Positions 1 through 6,456 of a DNA stretch of 64,000 nucleotides are shown here, in pieces. The DNA is taken from contig CAUSWF010000004.1 of assembly GCA_963535465.1 (NCBI GenBank), forward strand, positions 1-64,000, given 5' to 3'. The stretch's first letter is position 1. Each line of letters begins with the position of its first letter. This DNA comes from CAUSWF01 sp963535465 (GTDB taxonomy: Bacteria > Bacillota_I > Bacilli_A > RF39 > UBA660). The position numbers and the translations under genes are program-made. Below the pieces are notes generated by a model. It had not been told where the DNA came from. It did not search any database and saw nothing but the letters and a program-made list of their open reading frames with translations.

Positions 1-71
1 AAATTGAATTAAAAGTCTCATCAATTTACTAAGTTCATTATACGTGATATAATATAAAAAGGAGTGATATT

Positions 72-653
72 ATGGATTTTAAAAAGATGAGAGATTATAC
101 ACATGAAGAATTTGTTAATCTAATATTAAACTTAAATGAAGAACAATTGTTAAAATTAAGTGCTAAATATGGTGGATACCCAGTTTTATTTAGAATGGCT
201 TTGGATGATAGAATTAGTCATATACCTTTTATTCAAACTGGTGCAGCAATTATTATAAGGAATGAAAACGGACAAATTCTTTTACAAGAAAGAACTGATA
301 GAAATAAATGGGGACTTCCTGGTGGATGTCAAGATTTAGGAGAAGATTTAAGAATTACTGCTGTAAGGGAAGCTTATGAAGAAACAGGAATTAAATTAGA
401 TCCAAATGATATAGAGTTAATTGATACTCTATCTGGTGAATCTAGAAAAAATAGTTATCCTAATGGGGATATAGTTTATAATAACACTTCTTTATATTTA
501 GTAGATGTTAGTATGGAAGATGCAACTAATTTAAAAGGAGATTCTGAAACAAAGAGATTAAAATTCTTTAATCAAGATGAATTACCAGAAAATTTGATGG
601 ATGCAGATTTAATTAAGTCATATATTAATCATTTAAATAAAAAGCATAGGTAA
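72..653 (+). CDS. Nudix hydrolase
   Basis: This 193-residue protein is a Nudix-family hydrolase, which cleaves nucleoside diphosphates linked to another moiety. The complete Nudix box is visible at about residues 84-106 as GG-x4-G-E-x7-REAYEETGI, with the catalytic REAYEE core intact. About 60 N-terminal residues precede the fold (the strand FIQTGAAIIIRN opens the domain), as in many Bacillota Nudix proteins of this length. The ATG at 72 follows an AAGGAG Shine-Dalgarno at a normal distance. It is monocistronic, and a decayed SEC-C fragment lies just downstream. The substrate cannot be told from sequence. Confidence 0.9.
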   Translation: MDFKKMRDYTHEEFVNLILNLNEEQLLKLSAKYGGYPVLFRMALDDRISHIPFIQTGAAIIIRNENGQILLQERTDRNKWGLPGGCQDLGEDLRITAVREAYEETGIKLDPNDIELIDTLSGESRKNSYPNGDIVYNNTSLYLVDVSMEDATNLKGDSETKRLKFFNQDELPENLMDADLIKSYINHLNKKHR

Positions 654-670
654 TATAATTTATTAATTCC

Positions 671-769
671 TAGATACAGTTTACTATGGAAGCCGAGTAG
701 ACCCAAACAGACCAAATGTTTTGCCCATGTGGCAGTGGTAAGAAATATAAACAATGCTGTGGTAAATAG
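671..769 (+). pseudogene. decayed 3' end of a SEC-C motif gene, copy 1
   Basis: Reading 722-769 gives CPCGSGKKYKQCCGK followed by TAG, a perfect SEC-C zinc-binding tail like that at the C-terminus of SecA and of small SEC-C proteins. The bases before it fit the same protein only with a frame change: the adjacent frame reads RVDPNRPN up to the break. No open frame continues upstream, so this is a remnant and not a gene. A diverged second copy at 3001-3118 shares the upstream AGATACAGTTTACTATGGAA block. The parent gene cannot be identified. Confidence 0.7.
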
Positions 770-814
770 TCGTTTAAGCCATAAACGTACGGGTTTTAGC
801 AAAAATACCAAATT

Positions 815-875
815 ACGAAAAGTTGCAATTTATTGCAATTTTTTTGTTTTAGATACAGTAAAAACTGTATCTAAA
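815..875 (+). repeat. TTGCAA repeat and perfect 12-bp inverted repeat
   Basis: The stretch 815-859 carries AGTTGCAA, ATTGCAA and TTTTAGATACAGT in that order. The same order is found before the second SEC-C remnant at 2969-3010. The last block forms a perfect hairpin here, TTTAGATACAGT at 848-859 against ACTGTATCTAAA at 864-875 with an AAAA loop. It looks like the edge of a dispersed repeat unit. No poly-T follows, so it is not a convincing terminator. Confidence 0.6.
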
Positions 876-879
876 CCTA

Positions 880-996
880 TATTTTAAAAAATAAGGCTCT
901 TATAAATAAAGAGCAAAATAAAAAAATATCCCTTGCCCCACAGTTAATGGTAATTTTTTTTAAAAAGAAGATAATCATTATTGATTATCTTCTTTT
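880..996 (-). terminator. terminators behind the XRE regulator gene
   Basis: A perfect 15-bp stem (963-977 with 982-996, loop TTAT) overlaps the last codons and stop of the minus-strand XRE gene. A second smaller stem, GCTCTT at 896-901 with AAGAGC at 909-914, is followed on the minus strand by CTTATTTTTT. Together they can end transcription of the regulator. Confidence 0.6.
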
Positions 997-1235
997 TCAT
1001 CTATAGGAATAAATAAATCTCTTATATCTACATTTAATACTTCAGCAAATTTCCAAATTGTGCCCAAACTAAATGTTTGATGGTATTTTTCACTTTCAAT
1101 ATTCATTATAAATCCATCACTATAATTACATAATTCAGCTAATTGACTTTGAGTCAGCCCTTTTAACTTTCTTTGTTTTTTAAGGTTTTTAGCTACAAGA
1201 TAGTAAATATAATTTTCATTATTTTTCTTTATCAA
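978..1235 (-). CDS. XRE-family transcriptional regulator
   Basis: An 85-residue one-domain helix-turn-helix protein of the Cro/CI (XRE) family. The HTH lies at about residues 14-70, with the typical RKLKGLTQSQLAELCNYS recognition region and a hydrophobic core ending in LNVDIRDLF. The start is TTG (complement of 1233-1235), with an AAAGGTG ribosome binding site about 11 bases upstream. No ATG fits the domain. It is divergent from the zinc-ribbon gene at 1342, and the shared intergenic region has two direct repeats that are likely its operators. It is probably a local repressor of the accessory cassette. The effector is unknown. Confidence 0.85.
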   Translation of the reverse strand: MIKKNNENYIYYLVAKNLKKQRKLKGLTQSQLAELCNYSDGFIMNIESEKYHQTFSLGTIWKFAEVLNVDIRDLFIPIDEKEDNQ

Positions 1236-1265
1236 TATAGCATCACACCTTTCTAATAATATTTT

Positions 1266-1319
1266 CTCACTTACTCGGTGGAAATATACTCACTCATTCG
1301 GTGAGATTTATGCTATAAT
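1266..1319 (+). promoter_or_regulatory. divergent control region with paired operators
   Basis: CTCACTTACTCGGTG (1266-1280) is repeated with one mismatch as CTCACTCATTCGGTG (1289-1303), 23 bp apart, about two helical turns. The second copy continues to GTGAG and is a partial palindrome (CTCAC-n7-GTGAG). An extended -10, TGCTATAAT, ends at 1319. The repeats cover the -35 zone, so a bound XRE dimer would block this promoter. Confidence 0.65.
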
Positions 1320-1341
1320 AAAAATGAAAGGAGTAGATGAT

Positions 1342-1749
1342 ATGAAAAGATGTAGATATTGTCAAACAGAAATTGACAAGAAAGCTAAAATTTGCCCACA
1401 ATGCCGTAAAAATCAATCTGGCCCTCTTGCATCAGTATTTAGAGCATTTTTTGGCGTAATTATTGTTTTGATTGGAATCAGTGTTATTATTAATGCAGTA
1501 AGTAATGTAGGTGAGGATAAAGATAAGTGCTACATTAGTTTAGATGAATTCAATAGAATTAAAAATGGTATGTCATATGATCAAGTTAAAGAAATAGTTG
1601 GTTGTGAAGGTACAGTTAATTCTGATACTGAAATAATGGGCTCAAAAATGACAATTTATTCATGGTATGGGAAAGATGGCATATCAAATGCAAATGTTAA
1701 TATACAAGATGGAAAATTAATTAATAAGACTCAAATTGGTTTAAAATAG
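1342..1749 (+). CDS. zinc-ribbon membrane protein with DUF3862 domain
   Basis: A 135-residue protein with three parts. Residues 3-21 form a zinc ribbon (CRYC and CPQC pairs). Residues about 29-53 are one hydrophobic membrane segment. The rest is a DUF3862 domain of the SmpA/OmlA-like fold, recognisable from FNRIKNGMSYDQVKEIVG and the YSW...NANV...GKLINKTQIGLK pattern. An in-frame ATG at 1324 sits at the expected transcription start, so ATG 1342 behind AAAGGAG is the better start. It is transcribed away from the XRE gene and precedes an Abi gene. Its role is unknown; the extracytoplasmic domain may bind another protein. Confidence 0.8.
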   Translation: MKRCRYCQTEIDKKAKICPQCRKNQSGPLASVFRAFFGVIIVLIGISVIINAVSNVGEDKDKCYISLDEFNRIKNGMSYDQVKEIVGCEGTVNSDTEIMGSKMTIYSWYGKDGISNANVNIQDGKLINKTQIGLK

Positions 1750-1762
1750 TTTTGTTTGGGTA

Positions 1763-1845
1763 TGTACAATTTGGATATAGTGTGCTAGAATGAACTTATA
1801 TGATACGAGTGTATTTCATTTTAATAATGAAGTAGACTCGTTTTT
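1763..1845 (+). promoter_or_regulatory. promoter and attenuator-like hairpin before the abi gene
   Basis: TGTACA (1763-1768), a 17-bp spacer and TGCTAGAAT (-10 at 1786-1791) make a plausible promoter. About ten bases past the expected start lies a hairpin: ACGAGT 1805-1810 with ACTCGT 1836-1841, and TTCAT 1815-1819 with ATGAA 1827-1831, followed by TTTTT. This resembles an intrinsic terminator between promoter and gene, about 30 bases before the Abi start codon. Confidence 0.5.
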
Positions 1846-1874
1846 AGTTACATAGAATAGGACGGAGGAATGTT

Positions 1875-2846
1875 ATGAAAGTAAAAACTACTAATGCACT
1901 TATGAAATATTTAAGAGATACTCATAATATATCAATAGCTAACTCTATAGATAAAAGAAACTTGATTAACATTGGTTACTACCATGGATATAAGGGTTAT
2001 AGATATATAAGTAATCCAAATAATAGAGTTAATATTACAAACTTTCAAGAAATAGTATCAATAGTCAATTTTGATTCTAAACTAAAAAGCTTGTTATATC
2101 CACAATTAATGCAAATAGAAACTATCTCTAAAAATATTGTTTTGCAAATATTAGTAGAGGAATACAGAACAGATGAATTTAATGAAATATATGAAAATGG
2201 AATGACAGATTATAAAAATAGTAATCCAAATGACTATAAGATGAAAATGAAGCATAGATTAGGAGTTCAGAACAGTATATATTCAGCATTATCAAGAAGC
2301 TATAATAATGACAATAAAATTGTAAGTCATTTTTATTCAAAAGATAGACATATCCCAATATGGGGAATATTTGAAATAATAACTTTAGGTACATTTGCTG
2401 ATTTAATAAAAAGTCTAGAATTAAAAGCAAGAATAAGAATAGATAAAGAAATGAAAATAAATATTTCATATGATACTAATGCTAAGTTTCCTGAAAGAAT
2501 AATTTATTTAATTAAGGCACTAAGAAACTCCGTTGCCCACAATGATGTAGTATTTGATGTAAGATTCAAAGATAGTAATATCAATTCTAAACTATGTAAA
2601 TATATAGAAAGTGAAATAGGCTGTACAAATATTGATTTTAGCACTATTACTGATTATATTTTAACAATAGCATTTTTACTAAAAAAATATAAAATATCAA
2701 AAACAGAATTAAATCATTTTATAAATGAATATGAAAACATTATAGAAGAATTTAGAAACAATATTCCTTTCAATATTTACAGTCAAATAATTCACACAGA
2801 CACAAAATTAAAATTGACACAATTACGTAAATATATAAAAAAATAA
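1875..2846 (+). CDS. Abi family protein (AbiD/AbiF type, HEPN-like)
   Basis: A 323-residue protein of the Abi_2 family, related to lactococcal abortive-infection proteins AbiD and AbiF. Early IGYYHGYKGYRYI matches the family's NGYR-like block, and a HEPN-type RNase signature R-x4-H is intact at R217-H222 (RNSVAH). Family knowledge suggests growth arrest after phage infection by RNA cleavage; this is inference here. The start has GGACGGAGG upstream. An attenuator-like hairpin precedes it and a small structured RNA with its own promoter follows it, so the two may form a toxin and RNA regulator pair. A second, distant paralogue is at 62457. Confidence 0.8.
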   Translation: MKVKTTNALMKYLRDTHNISIANSIDKRNLINIGYYHGYKGYRYISNPNNRVNITNFQEIVSIVNFDSKLKSLLYPQLMQIETISKNIVLQILVEEYRTDEFNEIYENGMTDYKNSNPNDYKMKMKHRLGVQNSIYSALSRSYNNDNKIVSHFYSKDRHIPIWGIFEIITLGTFADLIKSLELKARIRIDKEMKINISYDTNAKFPERIIYLIKALRNSVAHNDVVFDVRFKDSNINSKLCKYIESEIGCTNIDFSTITDYILTIAFLLKKYKISKTELNHFINEYENIIEEFRNNIPFNIYSQIIHTDTKLKLTQLRKYIKK

Positions 2847-2854
2847 ACAAAATG

Positions 2855-2883
2855 TTGAATAAATTATGCCAATATGGTATATT
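2855..2883 (+). promoter_or_regulatory. promoter of the small RNA
   Basis: TTGAAT at 2855-2860, a 17-bp spacer and TATATT at 2878-2883 form a good sigma-A promoter that starts nine bases after the Abi stop codon. Transcription should begin near 2890. Confidence 0.65.
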
Positions 2884-2889
2884 ATATAT

Positions 2890-2956
2890 GTGAACAGCGA
2901 TGGTGTATCTTCGGATCCCATCTGGGCAAGTCGGATGCGTCTGACTTGCTTTTTTG
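2890..2956 (+). ncRNA. structured small RNA next to abi (AbiF-RNA-like)
   Basis: A transcript of about 65 nt is predicted between the promoter at 2855-2883 and a strong intrinsic terminator. Hairpin 1 is GATGG 2899-2903 with CCATC 2918-2922, enclosing ATC-TTCG-GAT with a UUCG tetraloop. Hairpin 2 is a 10-bp stem (2926-2935 with 2940-2949, one G-U, loop TGCG) followed by six T. Its GC content is well above the surroundings. A conserved structured RNA beside abiF genes has been reported from comparative genomics; position and size fit, but I cannot test the match. It might restrain the Abi protein. Confidence 0.65.
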
Positions 2957-2968
2957 TTGAAATATAAA

Positions 2969-3118
2969 AAAGTTGCAAAAAATTGCAATAATCAAATTTT
3001 AGATCCAGTTTACTATAGAAGCCAAGTGAAATAGCGTGAGGCCAATTAGAGTCAAATAGAGCAATTTTTTTATCCATGTAGCAGTGGTAAGAAATATAAA
3101 CAATGTCATGGTAAATAA
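2969..3118 (+). pseudogene. decayed SEC-C gene tail, copy 2
   Basis: Bases 3074-3118 read PCSSGKKYKQCHGK then TAA, a SEC-C tail with the C-x-H ending seen in some SecA proteins. The upstream frames are broken. The block at 2969-3023 repeats that at 815-859 and 672-694 (TTGCAA pair, then AGATCCAGTTTACTATAGAA). Copies 1 and 2 are directly oriented and bracket the XRE/DUF3862/Abi/ncRNA cassette. Confidence 0.65.
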
Positions 3119-3321
3119 CTCGCAAACCCCAATAATATAAGGGAAAACGCGAATTTTTCTTTTCTTAAAATAACATAAAAATAGGTTAGTGCCACTTTGA
3201 TACATCTTATTTAAAAATTTATATCTATAATATATATGAGTATCAGTAATAACAATAAGAAATATGATATAATAATATATATGAAAAATTACAAATAAAT
3301 AATTATAATATAGAAGAGAGT
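3119..3321. other. intergenic region, no gene seen
   Basis: The stretch after SEC-C copy 2 contains a weak hairpin (TCGC-aaa-CCC with GGG-aaaac-GCGA, then TTTTTCTTTT, about 3119-3163), which may be an intrinsic terminator. A TGATATAAT extended -10 near 3269-3277 is the likely promoter for the next gene. Nothing else is recognised. Confidence 0.45.
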
Positions 3322-4428
3322 ATGTGTATGAATGTAAGAGAAATATTATTAGAAGTATTAAAGGAAGCTTGCGAAGGCTTAATTAAGATAGATGATTTAG
3401 AATATAATATAAATTTTAATACTTTTATTAGTCATGAACCTTTATTAATAAATGATAATAATTCTTTTAGTATTAACATAAATAATCTAGATTTATTAGT
3501 AGAAAAAATAAAAGAATACTTATTATTAGAATCAAAATTAGATAGAAAAAAATATTCATTTTTATCAGAAAAAGATTCGATAAAATTATTAATATTATAT
3601 CTATTTATAAATGCTTCAACAAAAGATTTAAATGATATAAATCAATATGTAGAAAAATATATAAGTTTTCTTAAAGATAATTTATTTGAAGAAGAAATAT
3701 TATTAAGAAATTCAAATTTGTTTGAGGAAGATATTTTAAAGATTAATAGAGTTAAACAATCTGTTTTTATGGAAACTCCATATAAAATAGAAATGTCATT
3801 AATGGATAAAAATAATTTTGATAAAGAATTTGTATTACCAGAAATATCATATGCAATAACAGAAGAAAATGGGGAAAAGATCTGTTATGTATATAGTATT
3901 ATGAACAAAAATAAAGAAACAAAAGATGAAACAGCAGAACAAATTAAGTATAAAAAGAGAATATCAAGATTACTTTATAAATTAGATAGAGGAATTTTTG
4001 ATATTGAAACTGAAGAATTTAAGGAATATAAAGAAGGAAAAAGTGATTATTATCCAGAAAATGTAAGCGATGTATCAGTAAGTGCTGTTTTATCTTTATA
4101 TATTTTCATTAATTTAATAAAAAATCATGTGAGTAAAATAAAAGCTGTACCATATTTACCAATGAGATATTTATCAAGAGAAAATGCTAATGAAAATTTT
4201 AAGGACATAGATAAAAAAGAAGAACTTGAAACAAGAAATAACGATATTCAAAGAAATGCAACAGATAAATTTATAAGAACGTTTAGAAGAGTAAGTTTGT
4301 ATATACCAGAAATGACTATTGATAGTTATCCTTATGAGTATGACGAGTTCCTTAATTGTTCTTTAACAGAATGTAATAAAGAAGCAATATCAAATGAAAT
4401 TACCGATTCAATACCAAATAGAATATAA
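3322..4428 (+). CDS. hypothetical protein, 368 residues
   Basis: I do not recognise this protein. It is acidic, rich in Asn, Lys and Glu, without a signal peptide or a clear membrane span, so it is probably cytosolic. Two helical stretches rich in Leu and Ile appear at about residues 55-120, and a mixed strand/helix region at 150-270. There are only three cysteines and no obvious metal or nucleotide motif. An in-frame ATG at 3328 is an equally possible start, since the AGAAGAG site is close to both. It lies just outside the SEC-C-bracketed cassette and upstream of an unrelated membrane protein gene. Confidence 0.65.
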   Translation: MCMNVREILLEVLKEACEGLIKIDDLEYNINFNTFISHEPLLINDNNSFSININNLDLLVEKIKEYLLLESKLDRKKYSFLSEKDSIKLLILYLFINASTKDLNDINQYVEKYISFLKDNLFEEEILLRNSNLFEEDILKINRVKQSVFMETPYKIEMSLMDKNNFDKEFVLPEISYAITEENGEKICYVYSIMNKNKETKDETAEQIKYKKRISRLLYKLDRGIFDIETEEFKEYKEGKSDYYPENVSDVSVSAVLSLYIFINLIKNHVSKIKAVPYLPMRYLSRENANENFKDIDKKEELETRNNDIQRNATDKFIRTFRRVSLYIPEMTIDSYPYEYDEFLNCSLTECNKEAISNEITDSIPNRI

Positions 4429-4479
4429 TTTGATAATATTTATAGATAAAATAATTATATTTAATTGGAGGATATTTTT

Positions 4480-5292
4480 ATGAAAGAAAAAAGAAATTTT
4501 GTATTTAGGGTGACAATAATCCATCTATTAACTTATTTTATTTGTGGGCTTATTTTTTCTAAATTATTTAATTATGAGTATTTATTTAAACTAAATAATG
4601 TTAAATATTTTATGAGAGATGCATATTCTTCAGCGAGTTTAATAGGAATTTTAGTTCAGATAATAAGAGGAATAATATTAGGATTTATACTAATATGTTT
4701 TAAAGATAATATCTTAAAAAAGAAAAATGCATGGCTATACTTATGGCTAGTATTTATAGGATTAGGTGTTATATGTACACCAGCTGCCTCTCCAGGTTCA
4801 ATTGAAGGATTAATATACACTAAATTACCACTAGAATTTCATTTAAAAATATTGCCAGAAATAATAATTCAGCCACTATTATTTTCGTTAATGATAACAA
4901 GCAATTTCAAATTTAAAATATCTGAAAGATTGAAAGCTCCAATGATAGTTACAAGTATTGCAGCAATAGGTTTTTCATTAAGTGGGATTATATTAGCTTT
5001 AGCATTAAAAATTAATTTTATGGAAAGTGCAAAAGATCCTTATGCGTTTATTGTAATGTTTATATCGTTAAGCATAGTTTTCTTTATGACTAAGCTTTAT
5101 ATGCAAAAAAGGAGTATAATTACAACAATATTGTATTATTCAGTTTGTTATTTTTCACTTGCGGTATTACCAACAATATATAATTATGAGACAAATTCAT
5201 TGCTAAAATCTCCACTATCACTTTTATTTAGTGGATTACCTGTAATAGCAATAGCAATTTATTTGATAAAAAAAGGAGAAGATAATAATTAA
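4480..5292 (+). CDS. polytopic membrane protein, unknown function
   Basis: A 270-residue protein with about seven or eight hydrophobic segments spread over its length (for example near residues 10-30, 55-75, 85-105, 130-145, 160-180, 190-205, 215-235 and 240-260). It ends in a short charged tail. I recognise no transporter or CPBP protease motif. The start is ATG 4480, eight bases after GGAGG; an in-frame TTG at 4465 is upstream but overlaps the ribosome binding site. It follows the hypothetical gene by about 50 bases and may be cotranscribed with it. Confidence 0.7.
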   Translation: MKEKRNFVFRVTIIHLLTYFICGLIFSKLFNYEYLFKLNNVKYFMRDAYSSASLIGILVQIIRGIILGFILICFKDNILKKKNAWLYLWLVFIGLGVICTPAASPGSIEGLIYTKLPLEFHLKILPEIIIQPLLFSLMITSNFKFKISERLKAPMIVTSIAAIGFSLSGIILALALKINFMESAKDPYAFIVMFISLSIVFFMTKLYMQKRSIITTILYYSVCYFSLAVLPTIYNYETNSLLKSPLSLLFSGLPVIAIAIYLIKKGEDNN

Positions 5293-5390
5293 AAGTAGTG
5301 CTAAAATAAAATATTAACAGTGTAAATTGATAATAAATAATAAAAAAATATATTAATTTTTATAAAAAAATAGTAAAATAATATCAACAT

Positions 5391-5470
5391 CTTATGAAGA
5401 GTGATGGAGGGACTAGCCCGAAGATATCACACCAACCTATTAAATTAGGTGGTAAAGCTAGAACGATAAG
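5391..5470 (+). ncRNA. SAM-I (S-box) riboswitch
   Basis: The sequence CTTATGAAGAG..GGAGGGACTAGCCC..AACC..GGTGGTAAAGCTAGAACGATAAG is a clear S-box aptamer. P1 is CTTAT (5391-5395) with ATAAG (5466-5470). The conserved GGAGGGACT-GCCC core and the P3/P4 elements are present. It senses S-adenosylmethionine and controls the compact metK 110 bases downstream. Confidence 0.93.
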
Positions 5471-5509
5471 GTAACTTTGAAAACATCCAAAGCTATCTTG
5501 GATGTTTTT
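5468..5509 (+). terminator. riboswitch terminator/antiterminator
   Basis: ACATCCAA (5483-5490) pairs with TTGGATGT (5498-5505), followed by a T-run: a terminator. AAGGTAACT (5468-5476) can pair instead with AGCTATCTT (5491-5499) in eight of nine positions, using the 3' strand of P1. So high SAM should stabilise P1, free the terminator and switch metK off. Confidence 0.8.
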
Positions 5510-5580
5510 ATTTATATTAGAAAGGAGTAATAAATAGAAATATCCTCTTAAGATGTAATAAAAAGAAAAGAGGAAATAAA

Positions 5581-6363
5581 ATGATAGAAAAAGTAAACCC
5601 AGCACATCCAGACAAAGTAGCTGATAGAATCGCAGGAGCTATAGTAGATTTAGCTTATAAGAAAAATAAAAAACCAACCATAGCAGTAGAAGTATTATTA
5701 GGACATGGAGAATGTAATGTAATAATTGAAACTAGTGAATTATTTAACAAAGAAGAAATAGAGAGTATAGTAGAAAGAATTACTGGTAAATTAAACATAA
5801 ATCTAAAAGTAGTTAAACAAGACATACATTTATTAACTAATCAAAATAATAAATTAAGATGTGGAGATAATGGAATATTTAAAGGAAAGCCACTAAGAGA
5901 AGAAGATAAAAAATTATCAACTATTGCAAGAAAGTTATATAAAGAATATAAAACTGATGGTAAATATATTTTAGATAAAGATAAACTTATAATATGCCAA
6001 AGCAATGCTAAAAATAGTGATTTAATAAAAGATTATCCTAACGCTATAATAAATCCATTAGGAGAATGGACTGGAGGACTTAATGTTGATTCTGGCGCAA
6101 CAAATAGAAAACTAGGTTCAGATATGGCAGAATCTGTAACAGGAGGAGGACTACATGGAAAAGACCTATCTAAAGCAGACGTGTCAATCAATATATATTG
6201 CTTTTTAAAAGCACAAAAAGAAGGAAAAGAAGTATCTATTAGTTGTGCAATAGGTGATGAAACAGTTGATAATAAACCATATGAAGAAATAGTAGAGATA
6301 GCTAAAAAATATATAGAAGAAATTGGTGGATTTGAAAAATTTGCTGAATGGGGACTATATTAA
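5581..6363 (+). CDS. metK: compact S-adenosylmethionine synthetase
   Basis: This protein makes S-adenosylmethionine from methionine and ATP. It is only 260 residues, against about 380-400 for normal MetK. Family motifs are present in order: HPDK (9-12), the gating-loop start GDNG (95-98), NVDSGATNRK (168-177, matching the GDxGLTGRK block) and GGGLHGKDLSKAD (188-200, matching GGGAFSGKDPSKVD). The ATP and methionine contacts in these blocks look kept, while segments of the N-terminal and C-terminal domains are missing. Control by the S-box RNA upstream supports a real SAM synthetase role. It ends at a strong terminator and forms a single-gene unit. Confidence 0.85.
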   Translation: MIEKVNPAHPDKVADRIAGAIVDLAYKKNKKPTIAVEVLLGHGECNVIIETSELFNKEEIESIVERITGKLNINLKVVKQDIHLLTNQNNKLRCGDNGIFKGKPLREEDKKLSTIARKLYKEYKTDGKYILDKDKLIICQSNAKNSDLIKDYPNAIINPLGEWTGGLNVDSGATNRKLGSDMAESVTGGGLHGKDLSKADVSINIYCFLKAQKEGKEVSISCAIGDETVDNKPYEEIVEIAKKYIEEIGGFEKFAEWGLY

Positions 6364-6391
6364 TATCCACAACTAATGTGGATATTTTTTA
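6362..6391 (+). terminator. intrinsic terminator after metK
   Basis: ATATCCACA (6363-6371) pairs with TGTGGATAT (6377-6385) around ACTAA and is followed by T6. Nearly the same sequence ends whiA and the nucleoside kinase gene. Confidence 0.9.
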
Positions 6392-6456
6392 ATCACATAA
6401 AAGTTTTCATCAATACCTGTTAATAATTTGTTATAATTTATTATGAGGAGTAATAT

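Noticed and set aside
629..811. A 60-codon minus-strand frame over the SEC-C remnant
   Set aside because: No ribosome binding site or family signal; it is the antisense of the decayed SEC-C tail.
1324..1341. An earlier ATG for the zinc-ribbon gene
   Set aside because: It sits at the predicted transcription start and before the ribosome binding site; ATG 1342 is preferred.
2770..3205. Minus-strand frames across the small RNA and SEC-C copy 2
   Set aside because: They overlap the promoter, ncRNA and repeats, have no start signals and no recognisable protein features.
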